A DNA stretch of 24,414 bases from JAHELQ01 sp965603365. GTDB taxonomy: Bacteria > Acidobacteriota > Aminicenantia > UBA2199. Position numbers and translations under genes: made by a program. Position 1 is the stretch's first letter. Every line of letters starts with the position of its first letter. The stretch lies in NCBI GenBank assembly GCA_965603365.1, contig CBFDCR010000074.1, forward strand, positions 1 to 24,414. Direction: 5' to 3'. Shown piece after piece: positions 1 through 6,400 of this stretch. The notes beneath the pieces were generated by a model that saw nothing but the letters and a program-made list of their open reading frames with translations, was not told where the DNA came from and searched no databases.

Positions 1-175
1 ACTTGAGTTGTTCCTCTTTGATCAGTTTTCTTATCTCTAAATTCTCTCTAAAGAACAATAGGATATAAGAGAGTATAAGCACGGCAACGGCAACGATAGT
101 GATAAAAATAACAACGCGTTTTCTTCCCTTTGGAGAGAAGTGATACAAAACCCATCCTAAGAGACTCTGGGGCAT
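1..175 (-). CDS. N-terminal part of a small single-pass membrane protein, runs off the left edge
   Basis: Reading the minus strand from ATG at 175 gives 58 residues with no stop before the window edge. A basic stretch (SPKGRKRVV) is followed by about 20 hydrophobic residues (roughly 23-42) and then a charged, probably coiled segment (ENLEIRKLIKEEQ). This is a type II signal-anchor layout: short cytoplasmic N-terminus, one membrane helix, the rest outside. I do not recognise a family. The start is uncertain. A GGGG stretch lies 4 bases upstream of the ATG, but a much better AGGAGG ribosome site lies upstream of another ATG (240) in a different frame, whose short ORF overlaps this one. Either the gene is translationally coupled to that ORF or a frameshift near the GGGGAAAAA run separates them. 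Confidence 0.5.
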   Translation of the reverse strand, partial: MPQSLLGWVLYHFSPKGRKRVVIFITIVAVAVLILSYILLFFRENLEIRKLIKEEQLK

Positions 176-240
176 TTTTCCCCAATCACAGTTTTCTCTC
201 CTTTACCTTTCTTTTCTTGCATCTCTACTTTGTCCATCAT
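157..240 (-). CDS. 27-residue ORF with a strong ribosome site, overlapping the gene at 1-175
   Basis: ATGATG at 240/237 is preceded at good spacing by AGGAGG (248-253) and a promoter. The ORF is Lys/Glu-rich (begins MMDKVEMQEKKGKGEK) and ends at TAG 157-159, 19 bases inside the next ORF. It is either a leader peptide whose translation feeds the downstream membrane-protein ORF, or the true N-terminus of that protein disconnected by an indel in the G4A5 run near 171-179. The sequence alone cannot decide. Confidence 0.35.
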   Translation of the reverse strand: MMDKVEMQEKKGKGEKTVIGEKCPRVS

Positions 241-258
241 TATTTGACCTCCTGTAAA

Positions 259-287
259 ATTATCACATAATTATCATTGGTTTTCAA
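259..287 (-). promoter_or_regulatory. Sigma70-type promoter for the left-edge gene
   Basis: On the minus strand TTGAAA (282-287) is followed after 17 bp by GATAAT (259-264), with a TGT extension just upstream of the -10. The predicted start lies almost at the AGGAGG, so the 5' leader would be very short. Confidence 0.5.
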
Positions 288-356
288 TACACTCAATAAT
301 CCTATCCCACCAGCTAAAAGCAAAAAAACATATCCGATGAGGGGAAAAAAGGGACA

Positions 357-386
357 CACAAAAAATAATCTCACAAAAAATAATCT
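357..386. repeat. Perfect 15-bp tandem duplication
   Basis: CACAAAAAATAATCT occurs twice back to back (357-371 and 372-386). It overlaps the 3' end of the decayed minus-strand gene at 371-690, so the last codons of that gene are duplicated past its stop. This looks like a simple slippage duplication in decaying DNA. Confidence 0.8.
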
Positions 387-690
387 CTCCCCAATGTCTC
401 CAGAAATTGGACATAAGAATAATACCCCACTGTCAAAAACAGACCGCCCGGTACCGCCTGCTTCGGCTCGGCCAGGAAACCCGTGTCCCCATCATAGGCA
501 TACCGGTCCTGGTTCTCGTACGATATATATAGCGGTACACCCCGCACTCTTCCAGCAGGGGCATGCCCAGGTAAACCTCCAGGTCCGCCGGCCGCAGCGA
601 CAGCCGGTAGGCCCGCAGCCCCTCCATCTGTTCCTGGGCCCCGGCAGTGGTCAGGATATAGATCGTCTCCTCCTCGTAGGCCTGGATCAA
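371..690 (-). pseudogene. Decayed gene of unknown family, two-base frameshift
   Basis: The minus strand from a TTG at 690 reads a protein-like stretch (begins LIQAYEEETIYILTTAGAQE) up to codons for LEECGV near 540. There the frame breaks. In another frame the reading continues sensibly as PLYISYENQDRYAYDGDTGF and then LAEPKQAVPGGLFLTVGYYS, ending at TGA 371-373. The junction reads GGGGTGTACCG where GGGGTACCG would keep the frame, so a GT duplication near 537-540 is the likely lesion. The frame is also open upstream to about 834 without a convincing ATG or ribosome site, so the 5' end is probably lost. No family is recognised. The plus-strand ORF across this region is its shadow. Confidence 0.5.
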
Positions 691-994
691 TTTGTAAAAG
701 TTTATACGTTTATGCGCGCTGTCCCCTGCCTTCTTGTTAAATATTTGTATATGGGAGCCTGGGGAATTGAGGGATGCCTTGAAGGGTGGGAATGTTGGGT
801 TAAATTTGGGGAAAGTAAATAAAGGGGCACGCGATCATAATACTATCACTAACCCTCAAGTCGGCATTTGGGGTAAAAAGCAGGAGAACGGAGGACGAGG
901 ACAGGAAGCCGGGGAATTAAGTTAACGGATTTTTGCCAGTCACAAATTTATAATCCTACTTAAAATTTCGGGGTAACTCCGGTAATCTTTTTAG
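691..994. other. Non-coding stretch
   Basis: Between the decayed gene and the btuB promoter I see no ribosome site joined to a protein-like ORF, no strong hairpin with a T-run and no RNA gene. The G/A-rich stretch 820-915 may be further remnant sequence. Confidence 0.5.
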
Positions 995-1023
995 TTGACA
1001 AATGGGGGGGAGGGGTATAAAAT
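995..1023 (+). promoter_or_regulatory. Sigma70-type promoter for the riboswitch-btuB transcript
   Basis: TTGACA (995-1000), 17 bp, TAAAAT (1018-1023). The expected transcription start near 1030 falls immediately before the first riboswitch helix, which supports both calls. Confidence 0.75.
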
Positions 1024-1033
1024 AAAATTTCAA

Positions 1034-1200
1034 GGCTTAATTCAAGGGAAGTGGGTTAGAAAACCCTACAGCCCCCGCTGCCGTGACCGGGTCCCGATAA
1101 GAGATCGGGAAACAGTCTCTGGTAATGACAGCCACTGTCCCGAAATCACCGGGATGGGAAGGCTATCAGAGGCCCCGGGAGTCGGAAGACCTATTAAGGC
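1034..1200 (+). promoter_or_regulatory. Cobalamin riboswitch aptamer
   Basis: The conserved landmarks of the B12 element are present in order: AAGGGAAG with GTGGGTTAGAAAACCC, then GCCCCCGCTGCCGTGACCGG, then AGCCACTGTCCCG, then ATGGGAAGGC, and a degenerate B12 box GAGTCGGAAGACCT. CTTAAT (1036-1041) pairs with ATTAAG (1193-1198) to close the element as P1. Such elements bind adenosyl- or other cobalamins and turn off uptake or synthesis genes when B12 is plentiful. It sits directly upstream of a TonB-dependent receptor, the usual target. Basis: motif recognition by eye, not a covariance-model score. Confidence 0.92.
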
Positions 1201-1206
1201 TTGATG

Positions 1207-1279
1207 CTGTGGTGCAATTATCCACGGAGGGTGGGTAATTGGAAACAAAATTTTCCCTCCAAAACGACTTGCAAGGAGG
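1207..1279 (+). promoter_or_regulatory. Riboswitch expression platform: competing hairpins around the btuB ribosome site
   Basis: Three mutually exclusive pairings are visible. CTGTGG (1207-1212) can pair with CCACGG (1222-1227). GGAGGG (1226-1231) can pair with CCCTCC (1255-1260), which leaves the ribosome site free. CCTCC (1256-1260) can pair with GGAGG (1275-1279), the Shine-Dalgarno of btuB, which closes it. No T-run follows any of them, so control is probably at translation initiation rather than by termination. The pairings are seen; the switching model is inferred. Confidence 0.6.
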
Positions 1280-1284
1280 CATTT

Positions 1285-3111
1285 ATGCACAAAAAAATTT
1301 TTATCCTGTTCATCCTGGCGGTGTTTACCCTTTCCCTACCGGCTGTCGAAGACAAAGAGGAGGAAGAACCGCAGTCCATGTTTACCGAGGAAGTCGAGGT
1401 GATCGGTGAAGTGGCCCTCAACAAATCGGTTCAAAGTGTCACCCTGTACACAATGGCGGACTTCGCGCATCTCAACCAGGAGGGTCTGAAATCGCTGTTA
1501 AATCGAACCCCAGGATACCTGACTCTCAGCGGCGGTCATTACGGGCAATTTACCTATTCCTTTGCCAGGGGGGCTGCCGTCAACCAGACGTTGTATTTAA
1601 TCGACGGCTTTAAAATCACCGACCCGTCAAACTCCCTGGGGCTGAACCTCTCCTTTGTCTCTCCCGCCATGATCGAAAAGGCCGAAATCGTTCGGGGCCC
1701 CTTAAGCAGCCTGTACGGCTCCAATGCCATGGGTGGGGTGGTCAACCTGAAACCCAGAACCAAAGAGGGAATCGAAGCCTCGGCATTCTTAGGCAGCCAC
1801 GGCAGCTATGAAGCCAACGTCTACCTCTCCCGGAAGTTGGGAGTATTTCACCTATCCTTCAACGGCTTCCTCTCCAAATACAGCGACAACCTGGATAACG
1901 ACGAATTCAAAAACAACGGCATCACCGCCAGGCTGGGCTATCAAAACGACAAATTAAAATCCGCCCTAATATTTTTCGGCAGCTTTGCCGATTCCGGCAT
2001 TCCCCTGAATATGGGCCTGCCCACCCCCAACCGGACCTACAAACAGGACAACCTCATCGTGGGCCTGCCTTTTTCTTACACCTTCGGCGACACCACCAGC
2101 CTGGACATCAAGTTATCCCACAACCTCAACAAATACGAGTTTTCAGACCCCGATGACCTGTGGCTCCCCTTTTATGTGAACAGATCCACCAACAACGAAG
2201 CCGTTCTCACCCTGGATACCAGGCTATTGAACAGGCTAAACCTGGATATGGGTTTCGACTATTCGGATCAGAAAATTGTCAATGAAGACAACCTGGGAAC
2301 CCCCATCGACCGCCAAAAGACCAACTACTTTTCCGCCTTCCTGAATACCGGTCTCGATCTCAACAACCTGTTCATCACCGCCTCCATCCGCTATGACAAA
2401 TACAAGGGCATCGACTCCAGATGGTCTCCCCATTTGGGCTTTTCCTACCTCATCAACCATAAATTCAAGATCCGCGGCTCATACGCCCGCAGCTTTCGCG
2501 CCCCCACCCTGCCTGAGCTGCTCAATCCCGGCTGGGGCAACCCGGACCTGCAGCCGGAGATCGCCAAATCCTTTGAGATCGGCAGTGACATCTATCTGAA
2601 ACCCCTGACTTTCAGTATCGTCTATTTCAATTCAAAATATGAAAATCTCATCGGCTACTCCCCCCTCACCTGGAAATTCGCCAACTTAAACGAGGCCCAG
2701 ATCTCCGGAATCGAATTGAGTGCCGATATTAAATTACTGGATAAAGTCGATCTCACCGCCGCCTATACCTACCTGGATACCCATGATCTCCAATATGACC
2801 GGGAATTGCTGCGGCGGCCCAAACATTCGTTCTCCGTCATCATCGCCTATGACAACCCCCATTTCAACATCTCCGGCGAGATGATCTACGTGGGTGAGAG
2901 ATTGGACTACAATGAATTGGATTGGCTGAATCCCATTGCCGACAATCCGGCCTTCAACACCTTTAACTTCAATATACAGGTGCCGATCAACGAAAAAATG
3001 CGGCTGGTGGGCAAGATCACCAATGCCTTCGACAAAGAATACCAGGAGGTATTCGGTTACCCCGCCCCCGGCAGCCGTTTTATGGCCGGCATTAAATTCA
3101 GAATTAAATAA
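1285..3111 (+). CDS. btuB: TonB-dependent outer-membrane receptor, probable vitamin B12 receptor
   Basis: A 608-residue outer-membrane receptor that would take up cobalamin or a relative with energy from TonB. The start is ATG 1285, 5 bases after GGAGG (1275-1279); a longer reading from 1201 would start inside the riboswitch region. Residues 1-20 form a signal peptide. A TonB-box-like EEVEVIGE segment lies near 35-42. The plug domain follows, with RTPGYLTLSGG (about 74-84), YLIDGF and the typical VRGPLSSLYGSNAMGGVVN segment (136-154). The rest alternates as beta strands of the barrel, ending in TNAFDKEYQ and GSRFMAGIKFRIK. It ends in Lys rather than the usual aromatic residue. Substrate assignment rests on the cobalamin riboswitch upstream and a BtuF-like protein downstream; the receptor itself shows no decisive substrate motif. 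Confidence 0.85.
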   Translation: MHKKIFILFILAVFTLSLPAVEDKEEEEPQSMFTEEVEVIGEVALNKSVQSVTLYTMADFAHLNQEGLKSLLNRTPGYLTLSGGHYGQFTYSFARGAAVNQTLYLIDGFKITDPSNSLGLNLSFVSPAMIEKAEIVRGPLSSLYGSNAMGGVVNLKPRTKEGIEASAFLGSHGSYEANVYLSRKLGVFHLSFNGFLSKYSDNLDNDEFKNNGITARLGYQNDKLKSALIFFGSFADSGIPLNMGLPTPNRTYKQDNLIVGLPFSYTFGDTTSLDIKLSHNLNKYEFSDPDDLWLPFYVNRSTNNEAVLTLDTRLLNRLNLDMGFDYSDQKIVNEDNLGTPIDRQKTNYFSAFLNTGLDLNNLFITASIRYDKYKGIDSRWSPHLGFSYLINHKFKIRGSYARSFRAPTLPELLNPGWGNPDLQPEIAKSFEIGSDIYLKPLTFSIVYFNSKYENLIGYSPLTWKFANLNEAQISGIELSADIKLLDKVDLTAAYTYLDTHDLQYDRELLRRPKHSFSVIIAYDNPHFNISGEMIYVGERLDYNELDWLNPIADNPAFNTFNFNIQVPINEKMRLVGKITNAFDKEYQEVFGYPAPGSRFMAGIKFRIK

Positions 3112-3147
3112 TAACAATAACAAATGCCGAATCTCCATGCTGCTGTA

Positions 3148-3163
3148 ACTCTATATATAGTGA
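3148..3163. promoter_or_regulatory. NrdR-like operator box 1
   Basis: ACTCTATATATAGTGA is a near-perfect palindrome that matches the recalled NrdR box ACAC(A/T)ATATAT(A/T)GTGT at 14 of 16 positions. It lies upstream of nrdD, the expected target of the NrdR repressor. A second box follows 30 bp later (start to start), close to the three-turn tandem spacing known for NrdR sites. Confidence 0.75.
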
Positions 3164-3174
3164 TTTGCCAGAGT

Positions 3175-3201
3175 AAAACACAACATCTTGTGTTTTTTTT
3201 T
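3175..3201 (+). terminator. Rho-independent terminator of btuB
   Basis: AAAACACAA (3175-3183), loop CATC, and TTGTGTTTT (3188-3196) make a 9-bp stem that continues into a T-run ending at 3201. It follows the btuB stop by about 65 bases. The same bases contain NrdR-like box 2, so one palindrome may serve as RNA terminator and DNA operator. Confidence 0.7.
3178..3193. promoter_or_regulatory. NrdR-like operator box 2
   Basis: ACACAACATCTTGTGT keeps both ACAC/GTGT arms exactly and fits the recalled NrdR consensus at 14 of 16 positions. It is spaced 14 bp from box 1. It is embedded in the btuB terminator stem, so its palindromy alone would be weak evidence. The tandem spacing and the position before nrdD make the operator reading credible. 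Confidence 0.7.
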
Positions 3202-3210
3202 AAAATCCCC

Positions 3211-3239
3211 TTGACAAGTTTCCGGCCAAGGTGTAAGCT
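3211..3239 (+). promoter_or_regulatory. Probable nrdD promoter
   Basis: TTGACA (3211-3216), 17 bp, TAAGCT (3234-3239). The -35 is perfect, the -10 moderate. The NrdR-like boxes end 17 bp upstream of the -35, which is farther than in classical overlapping operators. A TAAAAT at 3201-3206 could be the -10 of a second, box-overlapping promoter but has no good -35. Confidence 0.5.
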
Positions 3240-3245
3240 TGTAGT

Positions 3246-3365
3246 CTTAAGGCTTGAATCGAGGCACACGGATTAACCGTGGGCCAACCCGCAGATGTGA
3301 GAGAATGCATGAATGTGTTTGATGAGCATGAGGAACAGGTGTGGCATTTTTTTGGAGTATAGCGA
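3246..3365 (+). other. Untranslated leader of nrdD
   Basis: If the 3211 promoter is used, about 120 bases precede nrdD. They hold a CACGG-ATTAA-CCGTG hairpin (3267-3281), GGGCCAACCC (3281-3290) and ATGC...GCAT pairings around 3305-3329. None matches a riboswitch class I know; in particular the cobalamin landmarks are absent. A 15-codon ORF (3322-3369) overlaps the nrdD start by ATGA but lacks a ribosome site. Confidence 0.35.
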
Positions 3366-5498
3366 ATGATAGAGGATAACAATTTGATCCAGAAAAGGGA
3401 CGGCCGATATGTCGTTTTTGATGAAACTAAAATCTTCAGCGCCATTCAAAAGGCCTTCTGGGCGATGGGAAAGCGGGACGAAAACGTGATTCGTTACCTC
3501 ACCACCGAAGTGGCTATACAGCTCGAAAAGGACTATTTTCACTACAGTATTGTCCCCCAGGTGGAAGAGATCCAGGACATCGTAGAGAAGATTTTGATCG
3601 ATAAGAATGAATCCGCCGCAGCCAAGCTTTATATTCTCTACCGGGAAAAACGGGCCGAAATGCGGGATATACGGAAAAATTTTTTGGACGGTATCCAGGT
3701 AATCGACGAGTATATGAAGGAGAGCGATTGGCGGGTCAAAGAGAACTCCAACATGTCTTACTCCCTTCAGGGTTTAAACCTCCACATTTCCGCCAAAATC
3801 GTGGCCCGATACTGGCTCCGCAAGCTCTACCCCTTAGAAGTACGCATGGCCCATGAAGAGGGTGACTTTCACATCCACGACCTGGGTATCCTGGGTCCTT
3901 ACTGCGTGGGCTGGGATTTAGAGGATCTCCTGAAAAGCGGATTTATCGGGGTACAGGGCAAGGTAGAGTCCTCCCCCGCCAAACACTTCCGCTCCGCCCT
4001 GGGGCAGGTGGTCAACTTCTTCTACACCCTCCAGGGAGAAGCGGCCGGTGCCCAGGCCTTTTCCAACTTCGATACCCTGCTGGCCCCCTTTATTCGCTGC
4101 GATCAATTAAACTATAAAGAAGTCAAGCAGGCCATACAGGAGTTTGTGTTCAACCTCAACGTGCCTACCCGGGTGGGGTTTCAAACCCCCTTTACCAATA
4201 TCACCATGGATCTGGTGCCTCCGTTAATCTTGAAGGACAAGCCCATTACCATCGGCGGCGAAATGGGGAAAGAGACCTACGGCATGTATCAAAAAGAGAT
4301 GAATATGCTCAACCGGGCTTTTGCCGAAATCATGATGGAGGGAGATGCCAAAGGCAGGATTTTTACTTTCCCCATACCGACTTATAATATCTCTAAAGAT
4401 TTCGACTGGGAAAATGAGGAACTCCAACCCATATGGGAAATGACCGCCAAATTCGGTATCCCCTATTTTGCCAACTTTGTAAATTCCGATATGAACCCCG
4501 AGGATGCCCGCTCCATGTGCTGCCGGCTCCGGCTGGACAACCGGGATCTCTGGAAACGGGGGGGCGGACTCTTCGGCGCCAATCCCCTTACCGGTTCCAT
4601 CGGGGTGGTCACCATCAACCTGCCCCGGATTGGGTACACTGCCAACTCCGAAGAAAACTTTTTTAACTTGCTAAACCGCATGATCGATCTGTCTGTGGAA
4701 GCACTGGAAATCAAAAGAAAAAATATCGAACGCTTTACCGAGTCCGGCCTCTATCCATTCAGCCGCTTCTACCTGCGTTCTATCAAAGAGGGGCACGGTA
4801 CATTCTGGAATTTTCATTTTTCCACCATCGGCATAGTCGGCATGAACGAGGCCGTGCTGAACTTCATGGGCAAGCCTATCACGCAGCCCGAAGCCAGGGC
4901 CTTTGCCCTAAAAGTATTGGACCACATGCGGGACCGCATCCAGGATATCCAGGAACAAACCGGCCACATGTACAACCTGGAGGCGACCCCGGCGGAAAGC
5001 GCTTCCTACAGGTTGGCCAGGACAGATGCAAAAAAATACCGGGACATCAAAACCAGTGGTGCGCGGGAGCCTTACTATACCAATTCCGTTCACCCGCCGG
5101 TAGAGGCTTATTCCGACATCTACGACCTGTTAACCCACCAGGATGACCTCCAGGTAAAATTTACCGGCGGTACGGTCGTGCACCTCTTCTTTGGCGAGCA
5201 AATTAAAGACTGGAAGATAGTGAGCGCTCTAACCCGAAAAATTACCGGGCAATTCAGGCTCCCTTACTTTTCTTTTACCCCCACCTTTTCGATCTCCCCC
5301 ACCTCCGGTTACCTGGCGGGGGAATATCACTTCGATCCCAATCCCCAACAGAAAGAGGATTTTGAACGCTTTGGTGTAGAGATCGAACTCACCAGGGAAG
5401 AACTTAAAAAACTCCCCACAGGATCCTATCAAATCATCGGCGACGATGATGGCCTATTTTCGGAAAAGGATGGCCGCAGCCCCCAGATGATCCATTAA
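3366..5498 (+). CDS. nrdD: Anaerobic (class III) ribonucleoside-triphosphate reductase, catalytic part without glycyl-radical domain
   Basis: Reduces ribonucleotides to deoxyribonucleotides without oxygen, using a glycyl and then a thiyl radical. It has 710 residues; GGAG lies 8 bases before the ATG. Residues 5-95 are an ATP-cone (KRDGRYVVFDETKI) for allosteric control. The barrel follows, with C180 (ILGPYCVGW) and C385-C386 (ARSMCCRLRL); one of this pair should be the thiyl-radical cysteine. The C-terminal zinc site normally reads FSICPxHGY...CPxC. Here it reads FSISPTSGYLAGEYHFDPNP, with S644, D657 and P660 where cysteines are expected, so the metal site is lost. No glycyl-radical motif is present before the TAA at 5496-5498. 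That motif is in the next ORF, which lies in the same frame 6 codons further on. Downstream are nrdG and a btuF-like gene; NrdR-like boxes lie upstream. Confidence 0.95.
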   Translation: MIEDNNLIQKRDGRYVVFDETKIFSAIQKAFWAMGKRDENVIRYLTTEVAIQLEKDYFHYSIVPQVEEIQDIVEKILIDKNESAAAKLYILYREKRAEMRDIRKNFLDGIQVIDEYMKESDWRVKENSNMSYSLQGLNLHISAKIVARYWLRKLYPLEVRMAHEEGDFHIHDLGILGPYCVGWDLEDLLKSGFIGVQGKVESSPAKHFRSALGQVVNFFYTLQGEAAGAQAFSNFDTLLAPFIRCDQLNYKEVKQAIQEFVFNLNVPTRVGFQTPFTNITMDLVPPLILKDKPITIGGEMGKETYGMYQKEMNMLNRAFAEIMMEGDAKGRIFTFPIPTYNISKDFDWENEELQPIWEMTAKFGIPYFANFVNSDMNPEDARSMCCRLRLDNRDLWKRGGGLFGANPLTGSIGVVTINLPRIGYTANSEENFFNLLNRMIDLSVEALEIKRKNIERFTESGLYPFSRFYLRSIKEGHGTFWNFHFSTIGIVGMNEAVLNFMGKPITQPEARAFALKVLDHMRDRIQDIQEQTGHMYNLEATPAESASYRLARTDAKKYRDIKTSGAREPYYTNSVHPPVEAYSDIYDLLTHQDDLQVKFTGGTVVHLFFGEQIKDWKIVSALTRKITGQFRLPYFSFTPTFSISPTSGYLAGEYHFDPNPQQKEDFERFGVEIELTREELKKLPTGSYQIIGDDDGLFSEKDGRSPQMIH

Positions 5499-5516
5499 TT
5501 AAAAGAGGAGGTATGG

Positions 5517-5705
5517 ATGATCTCAAGTGAAGCAACGGAAAAACAACAAGAACTCTGCTTCGAGAAAAAAATCAAGGTAAGGGTGATTCCCACCGAAGTC
5601 TATTCCCGGATTGTCGGGTATTATCGCCCCTTACAAAACTGGAATAAGGGAAAGGCAGAAGAATTTTCCCAACGGCTCATGCTGAATCCCGACACCCTGC
5701 CATGA
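5517..5705 (+). CDS. Stand-alone glycyl-radical domain of the class III reductase (split nrdD C-terminus)
   Basis: A 62-residue protein carrying EVYSRIVGYYRPLQNWNKGK (residues 27-46), the signature of the NrdD C-terminal radical loop; G34 is the expected radical site. It has its own AGAGGAGG (5504-5511) 5 bases before ATG 5517, and its stop overlaps the nrdG start as ATGA. It is in the same frame as nrdD, separated only by TAA and six sense codons. The split could thus come from one nonsense change followed by use of an internal start, or from recoding. It keeps one cysteine (C14) and no CxxC pair, so the zinc site is missing on this side too. It should dock onto the catalytic protein and be activated by NrdG, by analogy with the spare-part protein GrcA (YfiD) of pyruvate formate-lyase. 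Function from the motif is firm; the two-chain enzyme is inference. Confidence 0.88.
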   Translation: MISSEATEKQQELCFEKKIKVRVIPTEVYSRIVGYYRPLQNWNKGKAEEFSQRLMLNPDTLP

Positions 5706-6394
5706 AAATAAAGGGGTTCCGGGGCACCACCCTCATCGATTTCCCCGGCCGTATTGCCAGTATAATCTTTGCCAGCGGCTGCAACTTCAGATGTCCTTAC
5801 TGTCACAACCCGGACCTGGTATGTGAGCCGGTCTCTTTGTCCTTCATAGATGAAGCGGACATCCTGAACGAATTGGCCCGGCGAAAGGGTTTTATCGACG
5901 GGGTGGTGATAACCGGCGGCGAGCCCCTGATCCAACCGGATATCGGCAGATTCATCCAAAAAATCAAGACATTGGGGCTGGCAGTAAAGCTCGATACCAA
6001 CGGTTATTTCCCCGAAGAACTGGCCTCACTCCTGGAAATGGACGTTATCGATTACATTGCCATGGATATTAAAACATCGCCCCCGAAATACGAGAAGGCG
6101 GTACACCGACGAATCGACTTTGACCGGATTCAAAATTCCATTAACTTGATTAAAGATCGGGCCCCGGCCTACGAATTTCGTACCACCGCAGTGCCGGGTA
6201 TCGTCGAGAAACAGGACGTGGAAACCATGTTACACCTGTTGGGCACAGTGCCCCGGTTTGCCCTGCACCAGTTTAACCCCCGTATAACCTTAGAGCCATC
6301 GTTTGGCCATATCACACCCTATCGGCGGGAGACCCTGGACCAATTGGCCGATCTCCTTCGCCCCCATGTCGACGAAGTCATCCTTCAATACTAA
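5702..6394 (+). CDS. nrdG: Anaerobic ribonucleotide reductase activating protein, radical SAM enzyme
   Basis: Installs the glycyl radical on class III reductase by cleaving S-adenosylmethionine at a [4Fe-4S] cluster. It has 230 residues. CNFRCPYC gives the CxxxCxxC cluster ligands C27, C31 and C34; TGGEP (71-75) is the SAM-binding GGEP motif and DTNG (98-101) is typical of the activase group. The opening GFRGTTLIDFPGRIASIIF is characteristic of the longer NrdG form usually paired with the RVVGYYRP type of radical domain. Its start codon overlaps the stop of the radical-domain ORF (ATGA), so the two are translationally coupled and probably made in balanced amounts. Next gene: btuF-like, 6 bases downstream. 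Confidence 0.95.
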   Translation: MKIKGFRGTTLIDFPGRIASIIFASGCNFRCPYCHNPDLVCEPVSLSFIDEADILNELARRKGFIDGVVITGGEPLIQPDIGRFIQKIKTLGLAVKLDTNGYFPEELASLLEMDVIDYIAMDIKTSPPKYEKAVHRRIDFDRIQNSINLIKDRAPAYEFRTTAVPGIVEKQDVETMLHLLGTVPRFALHQFNPRITLEPSFGHITPYRRETLDQLADLLRPHVDEVILQY

Positions 6395-6400
6395 GCCGCC

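Noticed and set aside
277..822. 181-residue plus-strand ORF near the left edge
   Set aside because: No ribosome site and low-complexity start; the minus strand carries the better, though broken, protein-like reading.
1201..1284. Upstream start for btuB at 1201
   Set aside because: The extra 28 residues are encoded by the riboswitch expression platform and the ribosome site lies before 1285.
3175..3201. Terminator palindrome taken as a terminator only
   Set aside because: Rejected as the sole reading because it also fits the NrdR box and is spaced correctly from a second box that has no terminator character.
3240..3365. Second cobalamin riboswitch in front of nrdD
   Set aside because: None of the conserved blocks (GCCACTG, GGGAAGGC, B12 box) is present.
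3322..3369. 15-codon leader peptide overlapping the nrdD start
   Set aside because: No ribosome site and no residue pattern that would suggest attenuation; kept only as a remark.
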